Of a DNA stretch of 64,000 bases, positions 54,002 through 64,000 are shown in pieces. A program made the position numbers and the translations under genes. Within the stretch, counting starts at the first letter, position 1. Every line of letters starts with the position of its first letter. The notes under the pieces are model-generated. The model had not been told where the DNA came from. It did no database searches and saw nothing but the letters and a program-made list of their open reading frames with translations. This DNA is from Cymodocea nodosa (lineage: Eukaryota > Streptophyta > Magnoliopsida > Alismatales > Cymodoceaceae), in contig CM072335.1 in the NCBI GenBank assembly GCA_036874045.1, positions 268,001 to 332,000 of the forward strand. Reading direction: 5' to 3'.

Positions 54002-54154
54002 TATTTCCCAAGTATTGTTATCTTCAAGTGCAAGTAATTACGCATCCATAACATCCCTCCAACGCTAATCTTGATTGGCTTGATTATAGCTCTGCGACTC
54101 AAATTCACCCAACAAGGTAGTCATAAAAGCATGATGGTCAAATTGCATCCAAGG

Positions 54155-54931
54155 TCAGGTAACACAATTAAAGAGTGTATAATTTTTATTAGAAGAGGCA
54201 GAATTACAAATGTAATCCGTAAGGTAATTAGGGGAGCGTGATAACTTGTTGGACCTCCTAGTTGATGGCAAATTATTGTCATCAAATACAGGAGGCCTTT
54301 CACTGTAATCAATATTGTTCAATTCTGGATCTGCATTCATGCCAGATTGCACGTCCTGAAAAGCAGGTTCTTGAATAGGAATATCAGGCAAACGAGTAGA
54401 TCCAGTAGAGTTGTCTGTGCTATTTTCATTGGTTATTGTATCAATACCTGAAAATATATCTTTAATATGTTGCAGATTGTTATCGAAGGATTCATCATAG
54501 TCCTTGTCAAATATGGGCATGGAAATGGGATTAATATCATCTACTACTTGCTGAAAAGAAAAGACATTTTCATAGAATCTCACATGTCTACTGACAAATA
54601 TATTTTTTATAGACAAATTATAAATTTTGTAGTCCTTTTGGCCAAAAGGATATCTAAGAAATACTCCTCTTACAGCTTTAGTATCAAATTTGTATTGAGT
54701 GTCAGTATTAACAACATAGATCAAACATCTGAAAATGCATAGATGCATATAATCAGGAGATTTTTTATCTAAAACTTCAAAAGTGCACTTTCCATGAAGG
54801 GATTTGGTAGGCAAAATGTTTACCAGATGTATAGCAATTAAGATACATTCTTTCCAAAATTTCATGAGAAGAAAAGCTTGATATTTTAATGCTCTTGCAA
54901 CTTCCAATAAATGTTTATATTCTCTTTCCAC
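54155..54931 (-). pseudogene. Copia integrase (C-terminal part) remnant
   Basis: An open frame of 258 codons resembling the end of the copia integrase core and the linker to reverse transcriptase: ILIAIHLVNILPTKSLHGK, VFLRYPFGQKDYKIYNL, and downstream RRSNKLSRSPNYLTDY. The N-terminal part of the integrase is in frames with stops up to about 55700. Confidence 0.8.
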
Positions 54932-56423
54932 TATCCCATATTGTTGAGGTGTATCTTATGATGCATGATACCTTTTTTATTAAGCAAATCAATCTTGGCA
55001 GTAGACAAAATTTCAAATCCATTGTCATTTCTAAGAATTTAACATTGTAACCAAATTGATTCTCAATAAGGGATAAAAAAATTTTAAGAAGCATGTAAAC
55101 CTTAGTTTTATTTCTCATGAGATATGTCTAGGTGCAACGACAAAAATCATTAACCATTGTAAGAAAGTATTGAAAACCAGCATGTGTGAGAATAGAACAT
55201 TTTCCCTAAACAATGAAGTTTGGTTAACAGACAAACAATGCAAATATTATCAAAGTTTTTGTGATGAATCTGCAATGATAAATTTTATATAACAGTAATA
55301 TCAAGAGGGTAACCCAATCGTTTATGTCAAATATTGCCTGAAATGTTATTGCAAGCTTGGGCACTTTTATCTTCAACCTCTAAGATATATAGCTCAAACA
55401 ATTTTTTACCGACAGCTACTGTCTTCTTCACATGAGAGTCCTAAATGAAGCAAGTTTGTGAGAAGAAGTGAACAGAAAACTCATATTGGTCAGTTAACTT
55501 GCTCATTGATAACAAATTCAATTTAAAATCAGGCAAATAAAGAGTTTCAACCAAGTGTAATTGATTATTAATCACACTTGTGCCTATTCCTTTAATCTTG
55601 ACATGCCCTCCATTAGGAAATTTAACTGTTTATCCTTCATTAATCTTATCTATATTTTGCATCAAACTAGAATTCCCACACATGTGGTTGGTTGCACCTG
55701 TATCAATAATCCAAACCTACTTTCCTATAGAAGTACATAGTGCAGATATATTCTTGACTAGGTTAGTTCTGTACTTAGAATTCAGACAAGACTTAATACC
55801 TGCCATGTTACTGAGGGGTTGTGAACTAATATTGGTAGTGTTCAACAAATTTATAAGATCTTCATACTGCGCCTGTATAATGTGTGGCTAGGTTGTAGTC
55901 GAACTGCTAACATTACATTCAATATAATTTTCATTGACACCTGTAACAACATTATTAAAAAAAGAATTATTATTATTGATATTGTTGGATTTAAGATTCT
56001 GCTATCTTCCAGGAAACAACTTGTGCATTTTGTACCCTTAGGAAATACCATGTATCCAATAACATCGATTTACTATGTCCTGTATTTTCCCAGTGGCTGT
56101 AAAATAGTCTTTTCCCCCTTTCTGCGGTCTTTTGTCGATGCTTCTTCCCCTGTTTAATTGAACATTTTTGTTAAATTGGTTGTTCTTTCCGATAAGCATA
56201 GTTAATTTTCTGTACCACTAATGTGTTAACCACATTTCTATGTTTCTATTCTTGCAGTACGAGACTATACACTCTTCCTATGTCTGGGAAGGAGCTACTA
56301 AGAAGGATTTATCTTCTTATAACAGAGTATGTATCATTAAGGCCTAGTAAGAACTGCATTATCTTGTGTCTTTCAATCCTATCCTAATAAGCTCCTGTTA
56401 CTTCCTACTTACAAGAAAAAGGC

Positions 56424-56993
56424 TCATAATATAAAAGATCGTCCCATAAAGTTTTTCAAATGAGTGCAATAGGCTGTAACAAACGTTTGTTCTTGAGTTA
56501 CTCTGGTTATAGCCTGATGGATTTGATATATCGTTGAAGTATTGCCTTGAGAGAAATGTGTCTCAAGGTCCTTCCAAATTTCCTGAGCGTGATCCATATA
56601 GGTTATGCTATCAACAATGTTAGAATCCAGGGAGTTAACCACCATATCATTACATCTACACCATAATTGATGTTTTTCAGGATCAAGTTTGCTAGAAGGC
56701 TGTTGAATAGATCCGTTAACAAAGCCTAGCTTGTTCTTTACATTCAAAGCTTTATGCATGGCTCTACTCCACGTGGAGTAGTTATCTCTATTTAATTTTT
56801 TGGTAATAAGAATAGTGCTCGAATTATCTGATGTATTTAACGGGTAAGGGTAGCAAGCAACTATTTCAAAACTATCTTCTATCTCAACTTCGTCCATTAT
56901 GAAGGAAGACGGAAAATGGTATAGAATGACGAGATAAAAGGAACTATATAATAAAGAATGTAAAAAATAGCCCTGATCTATAAAGAGGGACAT
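56424..56993 (-). pseudogene. Copia gag remnant
   Basis: A frame with the copia gag signature: TKKLNRDNYSTWSRAMHKAL, NKLGFVNGSIQQP, WCRCNDMVVNSLDSNIVDSI and IWKDLETHFSQGN. The zinc-knuckle region that should follow is in broken frames around 56000. Confidence 0.85.
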
Positions 56994-57234
56994 AGATCGA
57001 CAAGAAATGTGACGATCTAGAGAAAAGTGCTCCCGAACAGCTAGAGAAACACCAAATCAATAGTGAAAAGACCGAATCTATAACAAATAATACTCCCAGC
57101 ACAAAAGCAAGTAAACCTTCCGTGTAAAGAACATAGGCATGCAACTAAAGATCTGTTGCATATGGAACTATCCGAGCAAAGTCATGAAGAGATCTCACCC
57201 AGAATATAGTAGTGTGCAGTCCGCAGGTGTCGAC

Positions 57235-57247
57235 AACTCTGATATCG
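57235..57247 (-). other. Primer-binding site of the copia element
   Basis: CGATATCAGAGTT on the element strand, immediately after the 5' LTR. It matches the usual copia initiator-tRNA-Met site (TGGTATCAGAGC) at most positions, with decay at the first and last bases. Confidence 0.7.
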
Positions 57248-57513
57248 TGCTGGAAATCTCATGGCTGACGTCCGATAGTCCTTCTCATTGTCTTTGTCGT
57301 CCACCTAGGATTGGTGGCGAGAAAGTAACGAGAGAACTTTTTGCTCTTATTCATCTGGTTGAGGGTACCGACAAAAGTAATTTATATGCTCACAATCGAG
57401 GTGGATCCGGCTGACGGAGGATCCGAGTCCATATGTACGATAGCAAAGAATATAAAAAATACGAAAAATGGTAAAGACAACAAAACATGTAATATGAAGA
57501 TATACAAGTAATA
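57248..57513 (-). repeat. 5' LTR of the copia element
   Basis: 266 bases, beginning TATTACTTG and ending CCAGCA on the element strand. It is shorter than its partner by net indels, with many substitutions. It is flanked outside by the CATTT duplication. Confidence 0.85.
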
Positions 57514-57518
57514 CATTT

Positions 57519-58649
57519 CACTCACACATAGTAGAGAACAGTGATAGCGAGCAAGAGAGAGAGAGAGAGAAGGTGTAGTATGTGTATAAAAAAGGTATTT
57601 TGGGGGGAATAGTTTTTATCATATGTTCTGACAATATTTATTACTATTATAATTTATTGAACAAATTATTTAAGAATAAATTATTAAATAAATAGTAAAA
57701 TAAAGTGCAATTTACAAAATAAGGTTATTTCAGAATTTACAGAACAAAACCACTGTTGTGATATGATGTATCAGCATTCATAATTCACGAAACTTTAGTA
57801 TTTGTAGTACGATACTCTACCGTTTTATGATAATCATATCACGAGAAGTTATGATTGGTAAAATTTTGAAATAAACAAACAATCTTGTTTTGTATATTCC
57901 ACGTATTCATTTTTTTACAGTAAGTATTTTATTTTAATCATGCGTGAAATATTTTATTTATTGAATAAAAGCTTATTTTTAAAATAAGGTGGTATGAAAA
58001 GGATTTCCAATGTCACCTTAGAGATGTTCTTAAATCAGCTTGTAAATACATAAACCGATAAAAATAATAGAATAGCCTCAAACTGCGTGTGGGCAATCGA
58101 AGACGCGAACTTAAAATCCGATTTAGTTCTAAACAGTTATTTATCCAAAAAATGATTGATATAACTACGAAAATCCTGCTTTGATGATCTAATGTTAATA
58201 TACCATTGATTTGGTTTTCGAAACTTGTTTCTTTCAGACGGTCATGCTATTAAACTCTGTGACCTACCAGAATACTTCCGAGAGAAGTTAAAACGTGTAA
58301 TTTGAATCATACTGCGAATCAACATGAAGCAATTGATATTACGGCGATGCCAAATGCGAAGGTCTCAACCACATTCACGATCGTCGTGACAACAAACAGA
58401 GAGAAAGAGAGAGCGCTGATGTTCTGAGGAAACATGGTGCATTTTTCTTGAATCAGTCAAGCAAGCAAGATAAGATAGACAGGGAGGGCAAGCAAGAACC
58501 GCCGATGCTCACTCAAAGGAATGGTATGGAGAGAAAAACAAAGCATATTCAATGAAAATAAAAGCACTGGCGGTTATTTATTGCTATAAAAAACACAAGA
58601 TTGTGAGCGTGTAATAATGACGAGTTATGGCGGCACCTCCTCTTCAGCT
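57519..58649. other. Displaced DRB leader/promoter and methionine synthase 3' flank
   Basis: On the minus strand this is the DNA that originally preceded the DRB ATG. A GA-rich run at about 57555-57571 (CT-rich on the gene strand) fits a plant 5' leader. The right part is the 3' flank of the methionine synthase gene. No other gene seen. Confidence 0.5.
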
Positions 58650-61600
58650 TCACTTGGCGCTGGCCAACTCGATGCGGAGCTTCTTGGCAGCTTCGACCAT
58701 GTTGGTGAGGGCAGGCTTCACTTCGCTGTACTTGCGGGTCTTGAGACCGCAGTCTGGATTGACCCAGAGGATGTTGGTCTCAAGGACGGCAAGCATCTTG
58801 TCGATGCGGTCCGCAATCTCTTCCGTGCCCGGGATTCTGGGGGAGTGGATGTCATACACGCCTGGCCCAATTCCAGCACCGTACTTCACTCCCTCACGGA
58901 AGACCGACAACAGCTTCTCGTCCGAGCGAGAGTTCTCGATGGTGATCACATCCGCATCCATGTCAATGATGGAGTGAATGATGTCATTGAAGTTGGAGTA
59001 GCACATGTGGGTGTGGATCTGAAGCATGCAAAGGAAAAAACAAAAAAAGAGAGAGAGAGAGAGAGACAGACAGAGATGATGTTATTACATGAGGCATTTG
59101 TAATGGTAGAGAAACGGTTTTCTGTGTTGTGAAAATAGAGAATTGCTGGACATCATAAGAACCTGAGTGGTGTCCTTGACGCCACAGTTAGTGATACGGA
59201 AGGAGTGAACAGCCCAGTCAAGGTAGAAAGCCTCCTCGGACTTGCGGAGAGGCAAACCCTCCCTTAGGGCAGCTTCGTCAATTTGTATGACCTGCCAAAA
59301 GGAGCAGTGCACGAGAAATAAATCAAACCAAAAGGAAAAGAAAAGGACCGGAACCAAGAAGTGCATGGACATTTCCAATAAGATAATAAGATTGCCGCAC
59401 AGACATTAATTCCTGCAGCTTCAAGATCTTCAACTTCCTTCTTGATGGCAAGAGCAATCTGATAGCAAGTCTCAAACCTAGAAAACATTACCATGTTTAG
59501 CGAACATTAACACAAATGCAAATGCCAACAAGACCTGACATTGAACACGGTCAACATACCTGGGCTGGTCATCTCTCACAAAAGACCAATTAAGGATTGT
59601 AACTGGACCAGTCAGCATGCCCTTCATCGGACGAGCAGTCATGCTCTGTGCCATGGTGGACCAAAAGACTGTCATGGCCTTGGGATGACTTACATCACCG
59701 TAGATAATCGGAGGCTTCACACAACGTGATCCATACGATTGGACCCAACCATTGGCTGAGAACGCAAATCCAGAAAGTTGCTCCCCAAAATACTCCACCA
59801 TGTCATTTCTCTGCAGAATATATCAATTTGTCCGTGAATAAGCCCACGACAGTATATAATCAATCATCTGGAGAACCGATGCACATCATCATTTCATTGT
59901 GACGATAAACGTGTTTAGAAATATAGAGGGTCACCTCCGGCTCTCCATGCACCAGCACATCAATGTCAAGCTCTTCCTGCAATTTGACAACCTTGTGGAT
60001 TTCTTCCTTCATGGTCTTGATGTATTCCTCCTCGGTGATCCTGCAGGAAAACAGATATGTAAAATTCCATCCGGCAATATATTGATACCAACATGTATAT
60101 TTCCCATTCAGCATGGAAAAATACACACTTCTTGGCCTTGTATTCACGGCGAACTCTCCTGAGCTCCACAGTCTGAGGGAATGACCCAATTGTTGTGGTA
60201 GGCAGGATCGGAAGGTTCAGCTTCTTCTGCTGTGCATCAAGTCTATCACTGACATCAGTGGCTCGTCGGTGATCTAAGCCTCTCAATGCAGCAGCCTGAA
60301 ATTTTAACGTTGAAAATAATGAGCTTCCATCTTCAACGAATGATTGATAAATGTTCAATGTTCATATGTGCATACAGCTTGCTGAACTTCAGCATTGGTC
60401 ACCCTTGGAGATGTTTTTCTTGATGCCTGAGCAGCAGCATTTGCTGAGAAGAATGCCTGTAAATACAGTAGAGATGTTGGTAAGCTAACAAAAAAAAGCA
60501 AAACAACAATACAATATCCCGTATGGGAGTAGTCTGAAAGAGAAAACAACATTTCACCAAAAAACTTCTAGGAAAAGTGGCAAAGAAATTACCTCATCCT
60601 TCTGCCCAGCCAAAGCCTTTGCCAAGGCATTGACCTCAACAATTTTTTGAGCGGCAAATGCAAGCCAGGACTTGATTTCATTGTCAAGCTTGGTTTCATT
60701 GATCAGATCAACAGCAGTATGCAAAAGAGAGCAAGATGTGGAAACCACCAGCTTGTCTGCGTCATATAAAAAATGGCTGTGTTGGCAACACAATTTTCAG
60801 CATTTCTAGAAGTGTAAACATGGAATGACATGCACCTTTGCCTACAATGCTTTCCAGGGAACTGAGAATGTCAACAGAGGCAGCCAGATCATTAGCCCAG
60901 ATGTTCCTTCCATCAACTACTCCTGCAAAAAGATACTTGCCGGATGGGAATCCACTCTTGATCAAATCAAGTGTCTTGGCACCACGCACAAAATCAAATC
61001 CAAAGCCTGTTACTCCTTTAAGAGTGGTGAAGGTCCTGCAGACAACAAGAAATTTAACTTGCCATATATACAACATGAGATTTGGCAGGAACCCTGTGTG
61101 GGGGGTAATCTCACTTGTATGTCTCAGGTGTGACATCAGCAAAGTATGTCTCAACAAGAACATTCAAGCCAGAACATGATGATTCAAGTTCTGCATAGGC
61201 CTTTATAAATGCCTCAAGCTGGTGAGCTTCAAGATCCTTGACGAGTGTGGGCTCATCAAACTGGATCCATGAGGCACCAGCTGCCTTCAACTCCGCAATG
61301 ACTTCCCTGAAAGGTAACAAGTATCAGAAAAGTGAAATACAAAGAGAAAAACGGTAGAAGCAATAAACCGAGCATCAAAGGGTCAAATGCTATGTCTAAT
61401 TACTTGTAGACGGTGAGAACATGTCCCAGAAGTGAGAGTGTAGAAAAGGATTTTTCAACACCCTTGGCAGGTTTGGAGAGCAACAAATATGAAACAGGCC
61501 CCACAAGCACTGGAACAGTATCAACACCAATCTACATAAAGATTAATGAAAATTGAATAAACAAGCTTCGCCACCGGTAATAAGATGTTGAACAATGAAA

Positions 61601-62181
61601 AATAACAATATATCCGAAAAAACTATGAAAATAACGCTCACCGCTTTTGCCTCATTGTACTCTCTCACTGCCTTATGAGAAGCATAGGAGAAAACAGTGT
61701 CTGGTCCCAACTCCGGAACAATAAAGTGGCTGAATATGAACAAATTATATGAAAGAAATTTGGTGGTCAGAAGATGAGAAGTAAACTAAAATTCAAATTA
61801 ATACATGCACGTGGACTAAATTATCACTTACTAGTTGGTGTCAAACCACTTGGTCATTTCCATGGCAGGGAGTGTGGCATTTCCTCTAGCCATGGAAAAG
61901 TAGGTATCGAACCCAATCTCTCCTCCAGTCCATCCATACCTTTTGGGAACAGCACCAAGCATAGCAGTAGTATCAAGCACCTGGTCGTAGTAAGAAAAAG
62001 TGTTGCTGGGGATATACTTGATCCCAGCATCACTCATCTGTTTCCATATGGATGCCCTAAGATCAGCAGCAACCTTCAGTAAATCTTCAGCAGTACTCTT
62101 GCCATCCCAGAAAGACTCCAAGGCAAATTTCAGTTCTCTCTTTGGACCCATTCGAGGATAGCCAACAATGTGTGACGCCAT
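58650..62181 (-). CDS. METE: Cobalamin-independent methionine synthase (MetE)
   Basis: 5-methyltetrahydropteroyltriglutamate-homocysteine S-methyltransferase: transfers the methyl group of methyl-folate to homocysteine with a zinc centre, making methionine and supplying the AdoMet cycle. Thirteen coding exons: 62181-61832, 61729-61642, 61531-61404, 61306-61115, 61035-60836, 60756-60593, 60456-60376, 60295-60129, 60040-59935, 59810-59560, 59477-59405, 59291-59163, 59018-58650; 765 aa, exactly the plant length. The start [20 protein letters not shown] is the standard N-terminus with no transit peptide, so cytosolic. Substrate and zinc motifs: [30 protein letters not shown], zinc ligands His and Cys in [10 protein letters not shown] and Cys in [11 protein letters not shown]. 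An in-frame Met further upstream (62271) lies in the leader and is not used in the family. A leader intron is likely (TTGCAG about 50 bases before the ATG). Confidence 0.97.
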
Positions 62182-64000
62182 CTTTCTATCAGACACAGGA
62201 TCATTATTGTTAGTATTATGGATCACAAGACAACTGCAACCAATCAGAAATGAATATCTCAATTCTTTCATATGATTACTTTAAAATAATTTAATCTCAT
62301 CTCTCATTTAGTAAAATCAAGTAAAATGTCAAAATTTCAGTCTGGAAATTAAATCATATGAAGCTGTATGGAAAAAGTAAGTATATGAATCATAGATATA
62401 GATGAGTGTTTTAAACCAGAGATAAAACCTGAACATACAGCCGACTATAATCCCATCAACTGATAAAAAATTTAAAAATCACACACCATGAAGGCATGCA
62501 CTAAAGACTGCATAAAATCCAAATCTTGTGTGCTTCCGTGACTAGAAAAGTAGATCTCAATACTAAAGCAAAGGATGAAAGGAATACAAAAAAAAATCAT
62601 GAAAATCACATGTAAATAAAATGAATTCAAAAACTGTTGAATGGTGAGGTCATCTCTTGCATTTGGGGCCCATCGTCCAACATTAGCACAAGTGCTTTTA
62701 GTATGAGGCAGTGAAGTGCCACTGAATTGAATATGTAAGGACGAATGACTGTATAGATTCATATACATGTTTGAGAGGAAATTTTTCAAAGAATCAAAAG
62801 AAAGATTGATATGCCATAGTTTCTTCTAAAAGACATGATAGTTCCATGTTACGAGATGAGAAAACATTATATTGAAGACCTACACTAGGTTGGAACAAAT
62901 GCAAACTTTAGAAGCTGCTGGCTTGAGATGCAAAGATTTGCTACAATCAAGCTCACTGTAGATGTAGAAGCTAAAACTGGAATCTGGAAAGGAATCCAAC
63001 TCCCAAGGACTGTTCAACATGTGGACCACAGTTCTGGTAAGAAAATGATCTCTATATAACCCACAAGAAATAAGTTGAGTGCCCCCTGCATAAGACAACC
63101 TTGGTCGAAAACACATCTAGACTCAAGGAACAGGAGATCACGAAGACATGTAAAATAAAAAATCTATGTTTCCTAAATGTGCCTCTATGAAGCTTTTCTA
63201 GAGTCTAGAGACATGCACATCCCTCCCACAAATACATTAGTAAAAGTAAGTGTATAGATTAAATTATTAGATGATTATAAATACATGAAAATTTTTATTC
63301 AAATCAAATGAGTAACAATCATTGATCTAAAGGTCTTAAAATTCATTAGTTTTTATTAAATTGCAGTCATTGATTTTGTAATAAAAAACTCAACGAGAAT
63401 CACTCAAATTAAATTGAAATTTCAATATACACATATACGTGTGTATACAACATTACTTGTTTAGAGTAACAAAATATAAGTGAAATAGAGTCCAACCATT
63501 TCTGATGGACCTTTAAAAAATTACATACAAAATCCAGTAATCAGAAGTTCCACTTAACAGCTCTACATGGAAGAATTGCAAGAATGAACAACTGCTATTG
63601 CATATGGTACTGAAATTTACATGGAAACTAAAACCGCACCAGTCTAGTATTACCAAAAACACTACATACAGATGAAGGGAAAAATGAATGCTTGAAATAA
63701 TGAAAAAAAGGGAAAAATCAGCCTGATCCTACTGTACCAACGAATATTTGAAATTGTGTTCCAGATCGTTGGAAAGGAGAAAAATGAAGAGTGAAAGCGT
63801 TTGTGCATGAGCATGCACGTTTATGGGATAAAATCTCAAAGTAACAAACCAAACATCATGATTTGGATTCTACAAATACAAATTGCAATATTACAGAAAG
63901 AAAGAAGAACAATGCAGACCTCATCAATTTGAAATTAAGGTCTCAAGCATTAGAAAACACCAAACACCTAGATACTTAGAACACGAATGACTGGATCAGA
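62182..64000. other. Upstream region of methionine synthase
   Basis: AT-rich sequence to the window edge, probably leader intron and promoter: an acceptor-like TTGCAG lies at about 62233 on the gene strand, but no convincing donor or leader exon could be picked. Small open frames (62472-62789, 62880-63116) have no recognisable features. Confidence 0.5.

Larger units (their letters stand above)
52362..57513 (-). mobile_element. Ty1/copia LTR retrotransposon, degenerate, inserted at the DRB start codon
   Basis: A 5.15-kb element in the same orientation as DRB, with LTRs at both ends, a primer-binding site, a polypurine tract and a gag-integrase-RT-RNase H order typical of copia. All coding domains are broken by stops and frameshifts. 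The two LTRs differ at many positions and by indels, so the insertion is old. A 5-bp duplication (AAATG on the gene strand) flanks it. The interior has no host gene. Confidence 0.9.

Overview
This is nuclear DNA from a flowering plant. Genes carry many GT-AG introns, the intergenic DNA is AT-rich and full of decayed transposons, and there are no operons. Protein families and gene structures (tandem GH3 exohydrolases, organellar-type ProRS, GCP6, NOM1, DRB, 765-residue MetE) are plant-specific or plant-typical. The strong GC contrast between paralogous genes is reminiscent of monocots, but I cannot name the species.

Layout. 1-17112: three GH3 beta-D-glucan exohydrolase genes in tandem, all on the minus strand. 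The first runs off the left edge; the other two are complete at 631 and 636 aa. They are separated by AT-rich DNA holding transposon remnants. 17113-21327: AT-rich intergenic DNA. 21328-25900 (+): organellar prolyl-tRNA synthetase, 11 exons, 549 aa. 26802-28166 (+): a divergent annexin, 5 exons, 318 aa. 28723-39370 (-): gamma-tubulin complex component 6, 14 coding exons, 1262 aa. 41010-47669 (+): NOM1/Sgd1-like MIF4G-MA3 nucleolar protein, 11 exons, 665 aa, head-to-head with GCP6 across a duplicated promoter/leader segment. 48631-52359 (-): a DRB protein with three double-stranded RNA-binding motifs, 6 exons, 563 aa. 52362-57513 (-): an old Ty1/copia retrotransposon. 58650-62181 (-): cobalamin-independent methionine synthase, 13 exons, 765 aa, followed to the window end by its upstream region.

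Most notable observation. The copia element is inserted exactly at the DRB start codon. Its 5-bp target-site duplication (AAATG on the gene strand) contains the ATG, so the 3' LTR now directly abuts an intact 564-codon reading frame. The original leader lies 5.15 kb upstream behind a duplicate ATG. The LTRs are well diverged, so this is an old arrangement that has not destroyed the frame, and the gene may now depend on an LTR promoter or leader.

Other points: a GC-AG intron shared by two GH3 paralogs and absent from the third; a tandem duplication in a GCP6 intron that copies an exon end plus its donor; a 1.25-kb Harbinger-like element with TAA duplications in a NOM1 intron; and a family of LINE 3' tails scattered through the window. 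All exon joins were read by eye from splice signals, reading frame and family similarity; each complete gene sums to a multiple of three.
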